A DNA stretch of 64,000 nt from Bradyrhizobium jicamae. GTDB lineage: Bacteria; Pseudomonadota; Alphaproteobacteria; Rhizobiales; Xanthobacteraceae. The notes beneath the pieces are model-generated. The model did not search any database and was not told the origin of the DNA. It worked only from the letters and a program-made list of their open reading frames with translations. Each line of letters begins with the position of its first letter. Position 1 is the stretch's first letter. Made by a program: the position numbers and the translations under genes. This document shows, one piece after another, positions 33,717-42,262 of the stretch. The stretch is taken from the NCBI RefSeq assembly GCF_018130695.1, contig NZ_JAFCJX010000005.1, positions 1-64,000 on the forward strand. The letters are read 5' to 3'.

Positions 33717-34814
33717 ATGAAGATCACCGATGTCCGCGCCCACCACATCCGCATTCCCTATGACGCGGGACCTGCGAGCTTCCGCCAGGGCGCGTCCGCA
33801 ATTGCGGCGCTCGACATGGTCATCGTCGAGGTCTCGACGGATTCAGGTCTGACCGGCTGGGGCGATGCGTTCGCCTATGTCTGCCCGAAGACCACCTGCA
33901 GCGCGGTGACCGAGATGATCGCACCGCAGGCGCGCGGGCTCGAGGTGACCGACATCGCCGCTGCGATGGAGCAAATCCAGCGCAATTTGCATCTGTTCGG
34001 CCGCTACGGCATCACGATGTTCGCGATCTCCGCGCTCGACATCGCGCTGTGGGATCTCGTCGGCAAGCAGAAGCGCATGCCGCTGCACGCGCTGCTCGGC
34101 GGCGCCAGGCGCACGAAGATTCCGGCCTATGCCAGCCTGATGCGGATCGGCACGCCCGAGCTGGTCGGCAGCGAATGTGCACGCGCGGTCAAATCAGGTT
34201 ATGGCGCGATCAAGCTGCACGAGACCACGGTGCCTGCGGTCGAAGCCGCGCGCCAGGCGATCGGTCCGAACGTCCCCATCATGGTCGACATGAACTGTCC
34301 GCTGGATGGCCCGGCCGCGATCCGGTTCGCGCATGACTGCAAGGCGGCCGCGCCGATGTTCCTGGAGGAGCCGATCTGGCCGCCGGAGGATTTTGCAACG
34401 CTCGCCGAGGTGCGCAGGAAGGGCGGCCTCGACATCGCGGCCGGCGAGAACGCCTGCACCGTGCACCAGTTTCGCCAGATGATGAATGCAGGTGCCGTCA
34501 GCCACGCCCAGCCCTCGGTGACCAAGGTCGGCGGCGTCACCGAGTTTCAGCGCGTCGCGCAGCTCGCCGACCAGCTCGGCGTCAACATCATTCCGCACTC
34601 GCCCTATTTCGGGCCGGGCTTCCTGGCGACGCTGCACCTGATGGCGGTGCGCGACGAGGGCATGATCGAGGCCTTCTTCATGAAACGTCCGGCCTGCCTG
34701 TGGGCCGGCCGCGCCGATGCCGACGCCAATGGCGACATCGCGGTGCCGCAGGGACCGGGGCTCGGCTATGAGCCGGACCGCGAGGTGATGGAGAGATATC
34801 GGGTGCGGGACTAG
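33717..34814 (+). CDS. Mandelate racemase/muconate lactonizing (enolase superfamily) enzyme, atypical
   Basis: 365 residues. N-terminal capping domain and C-terminal (beta/alpha)7beta barrel of the enolase superfamily. Metal ligands are visible: Asp191 (VDMN), Glu217 or 218 (LEEP) and Glu244 (AGEN). The acid/base positions are unusual: the KxK motif reads Lys166-Leu-His168, and the Asp of the His-Asp dyad is Ser (QPSVTKVGG) while His294 (IIPHSP) remains. Likely a sugar-acid dehydratase or epimerase, but not classifiable. ATG 33717 with GGAAAGG. Divergent from the AraC regulator, the plausible controller. Confidence 0.9.
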   Translation: MKITDVRAHHIRIPYDAGPASFRQGASAIAALDMVIVEVSTDSGLTGWGDAFAYVCPKTTCSAVTEMIAPQARGLEVTDIAAAMEQIQRNLHLFGRYGITMFAISALDIALWDLVGKQKRMPLHALLGGARRTKIPAYASLMRIGTPELVGSECARAVKSGYGAIKLHETTVPAVEAARQAIGPNVPIMVDMNCPLDGPAAIRFAHDCKAAAPMFLEEPIWPPEDFATLAEVRRKGGLDIAAGENACTVHQFRQMMNAGAVSHAQPSVTKVGGVTEFQRVAQLADQLGVNIIPHSPYFGPGFLATLHLMAVRDEGMIEAFFMKRPACLWAGRADADANGDIAVPQGPGLGYEPDREVMERYRVRD

Positions 34815-34839
34815 CAACCGCGGAGACGGTGCGCCTTCC

Positions 34840-34983
34840 CTTCTCCCCTTGTGGGAGAAGGTGGCGCGAAGCGCCGGATGAGGGGTATCTCACCGCTTGC
34901 GCGATTTATCCGTGCGGAGAGATACCCCTCACCCGGATCACATCTGGCGATGTGATCCGACCTCTCCCACAAGGGGAGAGGTG
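34840..34983. repeat. Long palindromic repeat (copy 3 of family R4)
   Basis: CTTCTCCCCTTGTGGGAGAAG, GATGAGGGGTATCTC and GAGATACCCCTCACCC, an inner GATCACATC/GATGTGATC hairpin, and CCTCTCCCACAAGGGGAGAGG on the right. Same architecture as 28184-28337 and 38901-39033. Confidence 0.82.
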
Positions 34984-35008
34984 CACCGAGTTCGCGGAGG
35001 GACACTCC

Positions 35009-35380
35009 TTACTTCGTCCCCTCCTTCGCGGCGGGTGCGGCATCCTTCGCCGCCGGCGCGTCGGCCTTCTTCTTCACATCCTCGGCGAGCTTCAGCTGCG
35101 CGGCCTGCAGCTCGGTGATGAACTTCTGCAACGCCACTACCGTGCCCTTCAGCGCCTCAATCTGCCGGTTGGCGGCGTCGAGCTTCTGCTGATGATCTGA
35201 TGTCAGCTTGGTGATCGTCTTCTGCAGGAAGTCGACATTGCTCTGCAGGCAGCTGGTGCGGCGCTCCATCGTCTTCTCGACGGTGCAGATCTCGATGCCG
35301 GGGACGTCCTGCGCCCGCGCGCCGCCGGACATGTCAAGCAACGTCACAACAAACACAGCAAAACAAATGCGGGCGATCAT
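35009..35380 (-). CDS. Exported coiled-coil protein
   Basis: 123 residues. Signal peptide (ends GARAQD, about residue 24); two cysteines (C32, C44) near the N terminus of the mature protein; then a heptad-rich coiled coil (about 45-105: VDFLQKTITKLTSDHQQKLD, AANRQIEALKGTVVALQKFI) and an Ala/Lys tail. Likely a small periplasmic oligomer; function unknown. GAGGGAA before the ATG. No recognised family. Confidence 0.78.
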   Translation of the reverse strand: MIARICFAVFVVTLLDMSGGARAQDVPGIEICTVEKTMERRTSCLQSNVDFLQKTITKLTSDHQQKLDAANRQIEALKGTVVALQKFITELQAAQLKLAEDVKKKADAPAAKDAAPAAKEGTK

Positions 35381-35560
35381 CGGGTTCCCTCACGTCAATT
35401 GTGGCGCTCACAGCTTTGTGCGCCGCAGTCGAAAAGCGGAGTAGAGATACCATACTGAAACCGCATTCAGGCGGTGTGGTTGGCTTTATTGGGAACTTCT
35501 CGTGGGGACGGGGGGTCTTCGGAACTCTTGTTTGTTCGACCCTTGGTGGAGATTGATCGG

Positions 35561-35809
35561 ATGGCAACGCGCGAAAAACGACTGGCTCAGTTCGATGGCT
35601 ATGGCGAACCTTCGCCGGAGCAGTGCGTGGAAGTGCTTTGCGAGGATCACAGCGGAACGTATCAGCTGCCGTTCGCCTGCCGCTTTGTCGACGGCCAGTG
35701 GCGCAACCACACGACCGGCGGCGCGCTCGAGGCAAATGTCATTGCCTGGCGCAAGCCGCGCGACAAGGACGCAGGCCTCGCCCGCGTGCTGTCTCAGAAC
35801 GCGACGTGA
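35561..35809 (+). CDS. Small conserved-looking cytoplasmic protein
   Basis: 82 residues, no signal or membrane segment. Sequence: MATREKRLAQFDGYGEPSPE, then VEVLCEDHSGTYQLPFACRF and GQWRNHTTGGALEANVIAWR, suggesting a short beta-rich fold. GGAG lies nine bases before the ATG at 35561. A longer frame from 35474 has no ribosome site. Function unknown; family not recognised. Confidence 0.65.
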   Translation: MATREKRLAQFDGYGEPSPEQCVEVLCEDHSGTYQLPFACRFVDGQWRNHTTGGALEANVIAWRKPRDKDAGLARVLSQNAT

Positions 35810-35860
35810 GGCCATGCGCGATTAAGGTTCGGAACGCGGCTGGAACGAACCGCGTCCGAA

Positions 35861-35998
35861 TCACTGATTGAGCGCCGTACTCCGTTGTTCACGGCTAGAT
35901 GTGGTCATCAGGCCAAGACGCCACACCACATACAGAAGGCCTACGATCGGCCGCACCCAGCGGCCGACGACGAAGGTTAATTCTTCGGCTGACGACAT
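35861..35998 (-). CDS. 45-residue single-helix membrane protein
   Basis: A short frame from ATG 35998 to TGA 35861. The ribosome site GGGAGGAAG stands six to seven bases before the ATG, among the best in the window. The product has a hydrophobic stretch (FVVGRWVRPIVGLLYVVWRL, about 9-28), then a polar tail with Thr, Ser and Arg. Too short for usual length cut-offs, so easily missed. Sits between the small protein gene 35561-35809 and the cupin gene. Confidence 0.6.
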   Translation of the reverse strand: MSSAEELTFVVGRWVRPIVGLLYVVWRLGLMTTSSREQRSTALNQ

Positions 35999-36056
35999 CG
36001 CGCTTCCTCCCAATGGTTATTTGAAATGGGTCACTTCAAATGATCATTCCCAATGA

Positions 36057-36491
36057 TCACTCCCAGGGCGTGACCGGCGGCACCTTGTCGGTCGCAGGCT
36101 CCACGTCGACGGTCTTGAAATCGGCAGGGCTGACGATCTCGAGGTATTCCATGTCCTTGGAGTAATCGAAGAGATAGTGGGTGATGCCCGGCCGCTGATG
36201 GATGACGTCGCCGGCCTCGACCAGCGTCTCCTTGTCCTCGTACATGAAGCGGGCCCAGCCCTTGGTCATGATGACGATCTGGAATTCGCAGAGATGCTTG
36301 TGCCAGCCGGTGCCGGTCTCCGGCGGCAGATCGGGGTTGGCCTTGACCAGATGGCAGATCACCTGCCCGTTGGTGGCGTCGGCGATGCCGAGATCGCGAT
36401 ACAGGAAAAAGTCGCGCAGACCTCCTTCCTTGAACGCGGTATCGGCAGGTTTGACGTGGGAGAATTTGCTCAACGCGGCGTGCTGATTCAT
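36057..36491 (-). CDS. Cupin-domain protein
   Basis: 144 residues, single cupin. The metal motif is clear: G-T-G-W-H-K-H-L-C-E-F with His64, His66 and Glu69; His98 or His105 lies in the second motif (GDVIHQRPGITHYLF). Followed by a YLEIVSPADF strand. Such proteins are small metal-dependent enzymes or sensors. TGGAGG precedes ATG 36491. The open frame continues another 90 codons upstream without a start signal and is ignored. Confidence 0.9.
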   Translation of the reverse strand: MNQHAALSKFSHVKPADTAFKEGGLRDFFLYRDLGIADATNGQVICHLVKANPDLPPETGTGWHKHLCEFQIVIMTKGWARFMYEDKETLVEAGDVIHQRPGITHYLFDYSKDMEYLEIVSPADFKTVDVEPATDKVPPVTPWE

Positions 36492-36812
36492 CTGGAAGCC
36501 TCCACGGTAACAGGGGTCGCGAGCACGCAGCTCAGCTAGGCGTCCAAATTTTCGGCAGCGTCGCGTCGTTGCGTTCACAGCTTGCCACTCACCATGCGAA
36601 ATCCTTGCCAGTGGTGTTCCGCGGTGGTTCTCGCCCTGCGCATCGCGAGGAATCCGCCGAACGGTCCGCAAACCCGCGCGATTCCATCCATCGTGATAGC
36701 CAAAGAACTTTTGCAGTCGCGCCGCGAGCTGCGCATATCCATCGCCAACGGCTTGCTGCTTGAGCAAAGTCTGCCCGACGCTTGAGCCGCGGACTTGAAG
36801 CGCGTGCGCTGC
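36492..36812. other. Intergenic region, no supported gene
   Basis: About 320 bases between the cupin gene and the GST gene. Short frames exist on both strands (for example 36582-36785 on the plus strand) but none has a ribosome site or recognisable domain. The minus-strand extension of the cupin frame (36492-36767) has no stop, which could mark a decayed gene. Confidence 0.4.
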
Positions 36813-37469
36813 CTAGTATTCGACCTCGAGCTCCTCGACGTCCGCAGGCTCGGCCCTGGCTGCCTCGATCCACTCCTGCATCTCCGGCATCGCCATGATG
36901 GTCCGGGTGTAGGCCGCAAGCACGGGCTCGAGCTTCACGTCGTAGGTCATGAAGCGGGTGACGACCGGGGCATACATCGCATCCGCCATGGTGCGACGTT
37001 CGCCGAACAGGAAGGGACCGCCGGACTTGGCGAGGCAGTCGCGCCAGATGGTGCAGACGCGGTCGATGTCGGCCTGGGCGCGCGACCAGATCTTGAAGCC
37101 GGGGAAATGGCCCTTGAGGTTGACCGGCAGCGAGGCGCGCAGCGTGGTGAAGCCGGAATGGATTTCGCCGCAGATCGAGCGGCAATGCGCGCGCTGCACC
37201 CGATCGTCCGGCAGCAGCCCGGCCTCCGGCATCACCTCGTTGAGATACTCGGCAATCGCCAGCGTGTCCCAGACGGTGGCGCCCTCGTGGCGGAGGCACG
37301 GCACCAGGATCGAGGACGACAGCAGCAGCAGCTCGGCCTTGGCCGAGGCGTCGTCGGGCGCGGTGATGACCTCCTCGAACTCGAGGCCGGAGAATTTGGC
37401 CAGCAGCCAGCCGCGCAGCGACCAGGACGAGTAGTTCTTGCTGCTGATGGTCAGTGTAGTCTTCGCCAT
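36813..37469 (-). CDS. Glutathione S-transferase family protein
   Basis: 218 residues. N-terminal thioredoxin-like domain with SSKNYSSWSLRGWLLAKFSG (the SxxxxSxR pattern around the active Ser) and V-P-C-L-R-H-E-G-A-T-V-W-D-T-L-A-I-A-E-Y-L containing the cis-Pro and Asp-Thr glutathione contacts. The C-terminal helical domain has GGPFLFGERRTMADAMYAPV, the N-cap motif. Probably a soluble conjugating or peroxidase-like GST. GAGGAC upstream of ATG. Divergent from phaZ with about 195 bases between. Confidence 0.92.
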   Translation of the reverse strand: MAKTTLTISSKNYSSWSLRGWLLAKFSGLEFEEVITAPDDASAKAELLLLSSSILVPCLRHEGATVWDTLAIAEYLNEVMPEAGLLPDDRVQRAHCRSICGEIHSGFTTLRASLPVNLKGHFPGFKIWSRAQADIDRVCTIWRDCLAKSGGPFLFGERRTMADAMYAPVVTRFMTYDVKLEPVLAAYTRTIMAMPEMQEWIEAARAEPADVEELEVEY

Positions 37470-37664
37470 GGGGCCATGTCCTCAGAACGCCTGATCGCCT
37501 GTTTTCCGACATTCCGGCCGAACCCGCCGCGGGGAGCCTCCCGCGCCATGCCCAAAGCCTGAGCGCCGGGCATATTTGCAGCAAACCACGTGCCAATTTG
37601 CCGGGCGCCCTGCCCGCGCTTTGGCGTCGATATTGCATGGCCATGCCGGCAGGGGTGGATGCGT

Positions 37665-38888
37665 ATGATGTCGATGATGTACCAAGCCTATCAGAACCAC
37701 ATGGACCTGACGGCGCCATGGCGGACCGGGGCCGCGCAAGCGCTGAAGTATCTCAATCTGGTCCCCCAGGGCGTCTCGGACCGGGCGTTCGGGCGGCTTT
37801 CGGCCGCGCTCGAGCTGATCTCGCGTTCCAGCCTGACCTATCACCGTCCCGACTACGGCATCGGCAGCGTGATGGTCGGCAATCGCGAGCAGGAGGTCAC
37901 CGAGGAGATCGCCTACGCCACCCCGTTCGGCTCGCTGCTGCATTTCAAGAAGCCCGGCGCGCCGGAGCAGCCACGGCTTTTGCTGGTCGCCCCGATGTCC
38001 GGACATTTCGCCACCCTGCTCCGCGGCACCGTCAAGACGCTGCTGCAGGACCACGACGTCTACATCACCGACTGGCACAATCCGCGCGACATCCCGCGCG
38101 GCGAGGGCCGCTTCGGGCTGGAGGACTATACCGACCATCTGATCGACTTTCTCGGCCAGATCGGGCCGCGCGCGCATATGGTGGCGATCTGCCAGCCCTC
38201 GGTGTCGGCGCTGGCGGCGGCCGCCGTGATGTCGGAGGACAATCATCCGGCGCGGCCGGCCTCGCTGACGCTGATGGCCGGCCCGATCGACACGCGGATC
38301 CAGCCGACCAAGGTCAACGAGTTCGCCAAGAGCAAGCCGATCAAATGGTTTGCCGACAATCTGATCAACTTCGTGCCGGTGCAGTGCAAGGGCGCGTTCC
38401 GCAAGGTCTATCCCGGCTTCGTGCAGCTCACCGCCTTCGTGTCGATGAATCTGGAGCGGCACATCAAGCAGCACATCGACCTCGCCCAGCACATCGCCAA
38501 GGGCGAGACCGACAAGGCCGAGCTGATCAAGACGTTCTATGACGAGTATTTCGCCGTGATGGATCTGCCGGCGGAGTTCTATATCGAAACCGTGCGCGAC
38601 GTATTTCAGGAGCACCTGCTGCCGCAGGGCCAGCTGATGCATCGCGGGCGCCCGGTGAACCCCGCCGCGATCAAGCGCATGGGCCTGATGACGGTCGAGG
38701 GCGAGAAGGACGACATCTGCTCGATCGGCCAGACCTTGGCGGCGCAAGACCTCTGCACCGGCGTGCGCACCTATCGCAAGGTGCACCACATGCAGGCGGG
38801 CGTCGGGCATTATGGGGTGTTCTCCGGCAAGCGTTGGAACAACGAGATCTACCCGCTGCTGCGGGATTTTGTGCATGTGAATTCGTGA
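37665..38888 (+). CDS. phaZ: Intracellular poly(3-hydroxybutyrate) depolymerase
   Basis: 407 residues from ATG 37665 (ATG 37659 and 37668 are also possible; AGGGG lies just upstream). Family of PhaZa1-type cytoplasmic depolymerases that mobilise native PHB granules. The nucleophile is Cys in AICQPSVSA (Cys176), not the Ser of extracellular enzymes; Asp in GEKDDIC and His in VGHYGVFSG complete the triad. The N terminus YQAYQNHMDL and the YITDWHNPRDIP segment are typical. Rhizobia use PHB as a carbon reserve. Confidence 0.95.
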   Translation: MMSMMYQAYQNHMDLTAPWRTGAAQALKYLNLVPQGVSDRAFGRLSAALELISRSSLTYHRPDYGIGSVMVGNREQEVTEEIAYATPFGSLLHFKKPGAPEQPRLLLVAPMSGHFATLLRGTVKTLLQDHDVYITDWHNPRDIPRGEGRFGLEDYTDHLIDFLGQIGPRAHMVAICQPSVSALAAAAVMSEDNHPARPASLTLMAGPIDTRIQPTKVNEFAKSKPIKWFADNLINFVPVQCKGAFRKVYPGFVQLTAFVSMNLERHIKQHIDLAQHIAKGETDKAELIKTFYDEYFAVMDLPAEFYIETVRDVFQEHLLPQGQLMHRGRPVNPAAIKRMGLMTVEGEKDDICSIGQTLAAQDLCTGVRTYRKVHHMQAGVGHYGVFSGKRWNNEIYPLLRDFVHVNS

Positions 38889-38900
38889 GGGCTCTTGCTT

Positions 38901-39033
38901 CACCTCTCCCATTGGGAGAGGTCGGATCGCGTCAGCGATCCGGGTGAGGGGCTCAGGTCCCTCGATGGAGCGAAACCCCTCACCCGAATTTCGCGCTACG
39001 CCCGAAATTCGACCTCTCCCTTCGGGAGAGGTG
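38901..39033. repeat. Long palindromic repeat (copy 4 of family R4)
   Basis: CACCTCTCCCATTGGGAGAGG, GGATCGCGTCAGCGATCC and GGGTGAGGGG, mirrored by CCCCTCACCC and CGACCTCTCCCTTCGGGAGAGGTGG. Same plan as copies 1 and 3. Lies after phaZ. Confidence 0.82.
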
Positions 39034-39166
39034 GCACTCCAGGCTTGCATGGCAGAACATACGTCGATCTGCCTCGCCTTCTCTGGCGGAGTATACTTCG
39101 AGGAAGTATCGTCCCCCGGCCACGACGACCCCTGCTTCCCAAGAATCGTCGCCCGGGAGAAACTCG

Positions 39167-39958
39167 ATGCGTCCTACCACGCCGTTCCGCACCCTTGCGC
39201 TTGCCTTCGTCTCCGCCCTCGCCCTGTCAACCGCAGCATCCGCCGCGGAAGTCCGCGTCATGATCTCGGGCGGGCTGACGGCGGCGTACAACGCGCTGGT
39301 GCCGGAGTTCGAGCGCAAGACCGGGCACAAGGTCATCACCGCCTACGGACCGTCGATGGGCACCACCACCAACGCGATTCCCGTGCGGCTGGAGCGCGGC
39401 GAGCCGGCGGATGTGCTGATCATGGTGGGCTATGCGCTGGCCGATCTCGCCAGGAAGGGCAAGGTCGTGGCCGACAGCCAGGTCGATCTCGTCAACTCGC
39501 CGATCGGTGTCGCCGTGAAGTCCGGCGCGCCGAAGCCGGACATCTCCTCGGCCGAGACGATCAAGACCGCGCTGCTGGCGGCGAAAACCATCGCCTATTC
39601 CGACAGCGCCAGCGGCGTCTATGTCTCGACCGAGATGTTCGGCAAGCTCGGCATCGCTGAGGCGATGAAGGACAAGGCGCGGAAGATTCCGGCAACGCCC
39701 GTCGGCGAGATCGTCGCGCATGGCGAGGCCGAGATCGGCTTCCAGCAGATCAGCGAGCTGAAGCCCGTCGCCGGCATCGACATCGTCGGCCCGCTGCCGG
39801 AGAGCTTGCAGAAGATCACCGTGTTCTCCGCCGGCATCGCCACGGTGTCGAAGGAGCCCGAGGCCGGCAAGGCGCTGATCGCGTTTCTCGCGTCGCCGGA
39901 TGCGCGCGACACGCTGGTGAAGAGCGGGCTCGATCCGATTCCCCTGCTGCATCGCTGA
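39167..39958 (+). CDS. ModA-like periplasmic substrate-binding protein
   Basis: 263 residues. Signal peptide to about residue 26 (TAASAAEVRVMISGG). The two-lobe type II fold of molybdate-binding-like proteins is indicated by PEFERKTGHKV, ADVLIMVGYALADLARKGKV and KTIAYSDSASGVYVSTEMFGKLG. No permease or ATPase gene follows, so it is an orphan binding protein. Molybdate, sulfate or an organic anion are possible ligands. GGAG precedes the ATG. Confidence 0.87.
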   Translation: MRPTTPFRTLALAFVSALALSTAASAAEVRVMISGGLTAAYNALVPEFERKTGHKVITAYGPSMGTTTNAIPVRLERGEPADVLIMVGYALADLARKGKVVADSQVDLVNSPIGVAVKSGAPKPDISSAETIKTALLAAKTIAYSDSASGVYVSTEMFGKLGIAEAMKDKARKIPATPVGEIVAHGEAEIGFQQISELKPVAGIDIVGPLPESLQKITVFSAGIATVSKEPEAGKALIAFLASPDARDTLVKSGLDPIPLLHR

Positions 39959-40191
39959 CGACAGGGACTGCGGCCAACATCACCAGCATTTCATTGACAG
40001 CCGGAGATTGGGATGTGTCCGCCTGGCTGGCTTCCTGCGCACGAGCACCACGCAAGTCACGCAGATCGGACGGAGATTTTCGTCGAACAAGATTTTCAAC
40101 AACCATACAGCACGTCGATGGGATTGCCTGTTCTCCGGCCGCGGCACTATGATCGATTGATTTTATTCCTCATTTTTTGTTGGAGCATTTC

Positions 40192-40407
40192 ATGTCACGT
40201 TTGGCATCTGCGGTTCTCACCATGACAATTCTTGCCGGGATGGGCTGCGTTATCGTGTCGGAGGCACGAGCGGCGCCCGCTTTTTGTGACGTGGCGACAT
40301 GCCTGCAGAAGAAGTGCAGGGGCGCCAGGGGCAATCGCATTCCGATCTGCAATTCGTGGTGCCAGATCGATGTCGCGGACAACAAGAAGAACAGGGTGTG
40401 CAGGTAA
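40192..40407 (+). CDS. Secreted six-cysteine peptide
   Basis: 71 residues. Signal peptide (ends SEARA-APA, about residue 28), then about 43 mature residues with six cysteines at 32, 37, 42, 53, 57 and 70 (C-x4-C-x4-C-x10-C-x3-C-x12-C), enough for three disulphides. Mature part is basic. GGAG eight bases before the ATG at 40192. Preceded by an AT-rich stretch (40160-40190) unlike the GC-rich flanks, which hints at recent acquisition. The fold resembles small Cys-rich toxins or defensin-like peptides in general layout only. Confidence 0.68.
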   Translation: MSRLASAVLTMTILAGMGCVIVSEARAAPAFCDVATCLQKKCRGARGNRIPICNSWCQIDVADNKKNRVCR

Positions 40408-40477
40408 TCGTGCCAATCGCATTGGACGATCATCTGCAGCTTTGCGGGCTGCGTCAGCGTGGCGCTTGTTTGGACTG

Positions 40478-40507
40478 CGACCTCTGGGGCATCAGCCCCA
40501 GAGGTCG
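40478..40507. terminator. Strong hairpin between convergent genes
   Basis: CGACCTCTGGGGC (40478-40490) and GCCCCAGAGGTCG (40495-40507) pair perfectly over 13 bases with loop ATCA. There is no T run on either side, so it is an atypical terminator or a stabilising stem. Placed between the Cys-rich peptide gene and the beta-helix gene. Confidence 0.55.
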
Positions 40508-40535
40508 ATCGTTTGTATCAGGCAGCGTCCCGTTA

Positions 40536-41489
40536 TCAGTGGGATCCGCCGGGCACCGGACCCGGAATGGCATCGACGTTATTGCCGTTGATCCGGTTAT
40601 CCCAGAAAGACAGAACATTTCCGCTGACTGACGTGCCGTTGCCCACGATCACCGACGAGCCAACTCTGATCGTGCTTCCGCCATTCGCGACCAGGCCGGT
40701 CCCGCTCGCGGTCGCGGCACTCCCGTTCACCAGCATTCCGATGTTATTGCCGGTCGTCAGAAAGGCGGTATTGGTGAAGCCGTTCGCAACCGTATCCCGG
40801 ACAACGATATTGATACCCGCGGCGCCTCCGGAGCTATCGCCCGCGACACCAAAGGTTCCGCGATGAAGGTGAGAGTTGCTGATCATCGCAATTGCTGCGG
40901 CTCCAGAGCCCGGATTAACGACGATGGCCGCCCCGGCCGCGCCAGTGCCGGTGTTTGAGATCGTCGTGTTTTCAACGATCAGCTTGGCTGAAGCGGTGGG
41001 CGCGAAACTGATCCCGTGGGCAGGGCTCGTCGTGAAATCGCGAATTGTCACGTTCTTGACGTGCAGCGAGGCGCCCGAGGTGAACCGGATTCCCGACAAG
41101 CCCGGCGTTGTGCCGGCTCCTTCGATATCGAGCCCTTCGAGATAAACCACGACTGTGCCGGGCGAACCACTGGCGGAGTCATTGATATTGATGCCATTGG
41201 TTGCCGATGCGAGAACGCTGCCGAGCGTACCACTACAAAGGATGCTGATGGACTTCGTGATCGTCACAGTTCCATAGCCGCCCGGATCAAGGCAGTTGAT
41301 CTCGCCGCCCGCCGCGGTCTTTGAGATCGCACCGGCGAACGTCTTGCACGGTGCCGTTCGGCTGCAGGGATTGACGTCGTCGCCGACGCCAGACACCCAA
41401 GTCCGGGTTGCCTGAGCGTGCGCCACCGGCGGCCCAAGCAGAACGAACGCGAAGGTGAGATACAACAATCCTAAAGAAAAACGATGCAC
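40536..41489 (-). CDS. Exported right-handed parallel beta-helix protein
   Basis: 317 residues from GTG 41489, which directly begins a signal peptide (cleavage about VAHAQA, residue 26) and has GGAG seven bases upstream. A frame from ATG 41582 would add 31 residues before it. The mature part has C-x5-C-K-T-F-A-G-A-I (an early Cys pair), then repeated short strands: GLDIEGAGTTPGLSGI, SLHVKNVTIRDF, AKLIVENTTISNTG, AMISNSHLHRG, INIVVRDTVANGF. This is a solenoid typical of pectate-lyase-like beta-helices. No catalytic residues identified; could bind polysaccharide. Confidence 0.82.
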   Translation of the reverse strand: MHRFSLGLLYLTFAFVLLGPPVAHAQATRTWVSGVGDDVNPCSRTAPCKTFAGAISKTAAGGEINCLDPGGYGTVTITKSISILCSGTLGSVLASATNGININDSASGSPGTVVVYLEGLDIEGAGTTPGLSGIRFTSGASLHVKNVTIRDFTTSPAHGISFAPTASAKLIVENTTISNTGTGAAGAAIVVNPGSGAAAIAMISNSHLHRGTFGVAGDSSGGAAGINIVVRDTVANGFTNTAFLTTGNNIGMLVNGSAATASGTGLVANGGSTIRVGSSVIVGNGTSVSGNVLSFWDNRINGNNVDAIPGPVPGGSH

Positions 41490-41816
41490 GAGCTTGCTCC
41501 ATACATTTGGCCGACGTTCTTGGTTCGGATCACGGAGCAGCTCATTTCCCGAAGAACCCTCAAGCGAAACGACGATAAACAAACGATTTGCGCCTAACTG
41601 GCTGACCGCAATCGACAGGCATGATGTCTTGGCAGATCATCGAGCGCGCTGCGACAAATTGACCATCGCAAGCTTAGGTAGCGAGCTGCACTTTCTTGGG
41701 GGCGGCGGCTGCATGGCCACGAGGGCGTGGAAGAGCCGAAGCGCCTTGGGCATCCGCCGTTTTCGCGGCTCGCCTCAGCACTCTTTCATTCTACTGCCAG
41801 CGAGACCGGAGAGAGC

Positions 41817-41966
41817 TTACCGGCGATCGGAAGGCGTGCCGACGGCGCTGCGAACATCCCCCGAACTTGAATCTTCGAACGTAAAGAACAAAAGCGCCAT
41901 GACTAACGCCGCCAATAGTGCGGTTAGCGATAGCACGCCGTACCCCGATCGTGAAAACAGCTCCAT
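41817..41966 (-). CDS. 49-residue single-helix membrane protein
   Basis: Frame from ATG 41966 to TAA 41817. Residues about 10-30 (GVLSLTALLAALVMALLFFTF) form one strong membrane helix, followed by a short polar tail (EDSSSGDVRSAVG). No clear ribosome site is seen, which lowers confidence; composition favours a real small membrane protein. The rest of the 41490-42262 gap holds no other supported gene. Confidence 0.42.
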   Translation of the reverse strand: MELFSRSGYGVLSLTALLAALVMALLFFTFEDSSSGDVRSAVGTPSDRR

Positions 41967-42262
41967 GCGGCACTGAGATCACGACCACACCGTTTGAGCT
42001 TGATCCATTTGGGCTATGTCATCATCGAGCAGCCAAGCACGCGCAACGGCCCAGCTATGTGGCCAGGGCCATGGACCTGGTAACGCCAGGGCGGGAGGGC
42101 GAGGACGCGGCCCGGTCCACACGCAGAGACTGTTTCCCCGCGCGAGTATCGGCCTACCCCCATTGGATAATGATGCTGGTGTGCGGGCCTCTCGACTAGC
42201 GCACGAAATTCTTGCACAAAGGGATTATTTGGTCCGGTGCGCCATTTTGGGGGACAACCAAG

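Noticed and set aside
36582..36785. A 67-codon plus-strand frame between the cupin and GST genes
   Set aside because: No ribosome site, domain or convincing composition.
37482..39050. A 522-codon frame antisense to phaZ
   Set aside because: phaZ on the other strand has the complete family pattern and catalytic triad.
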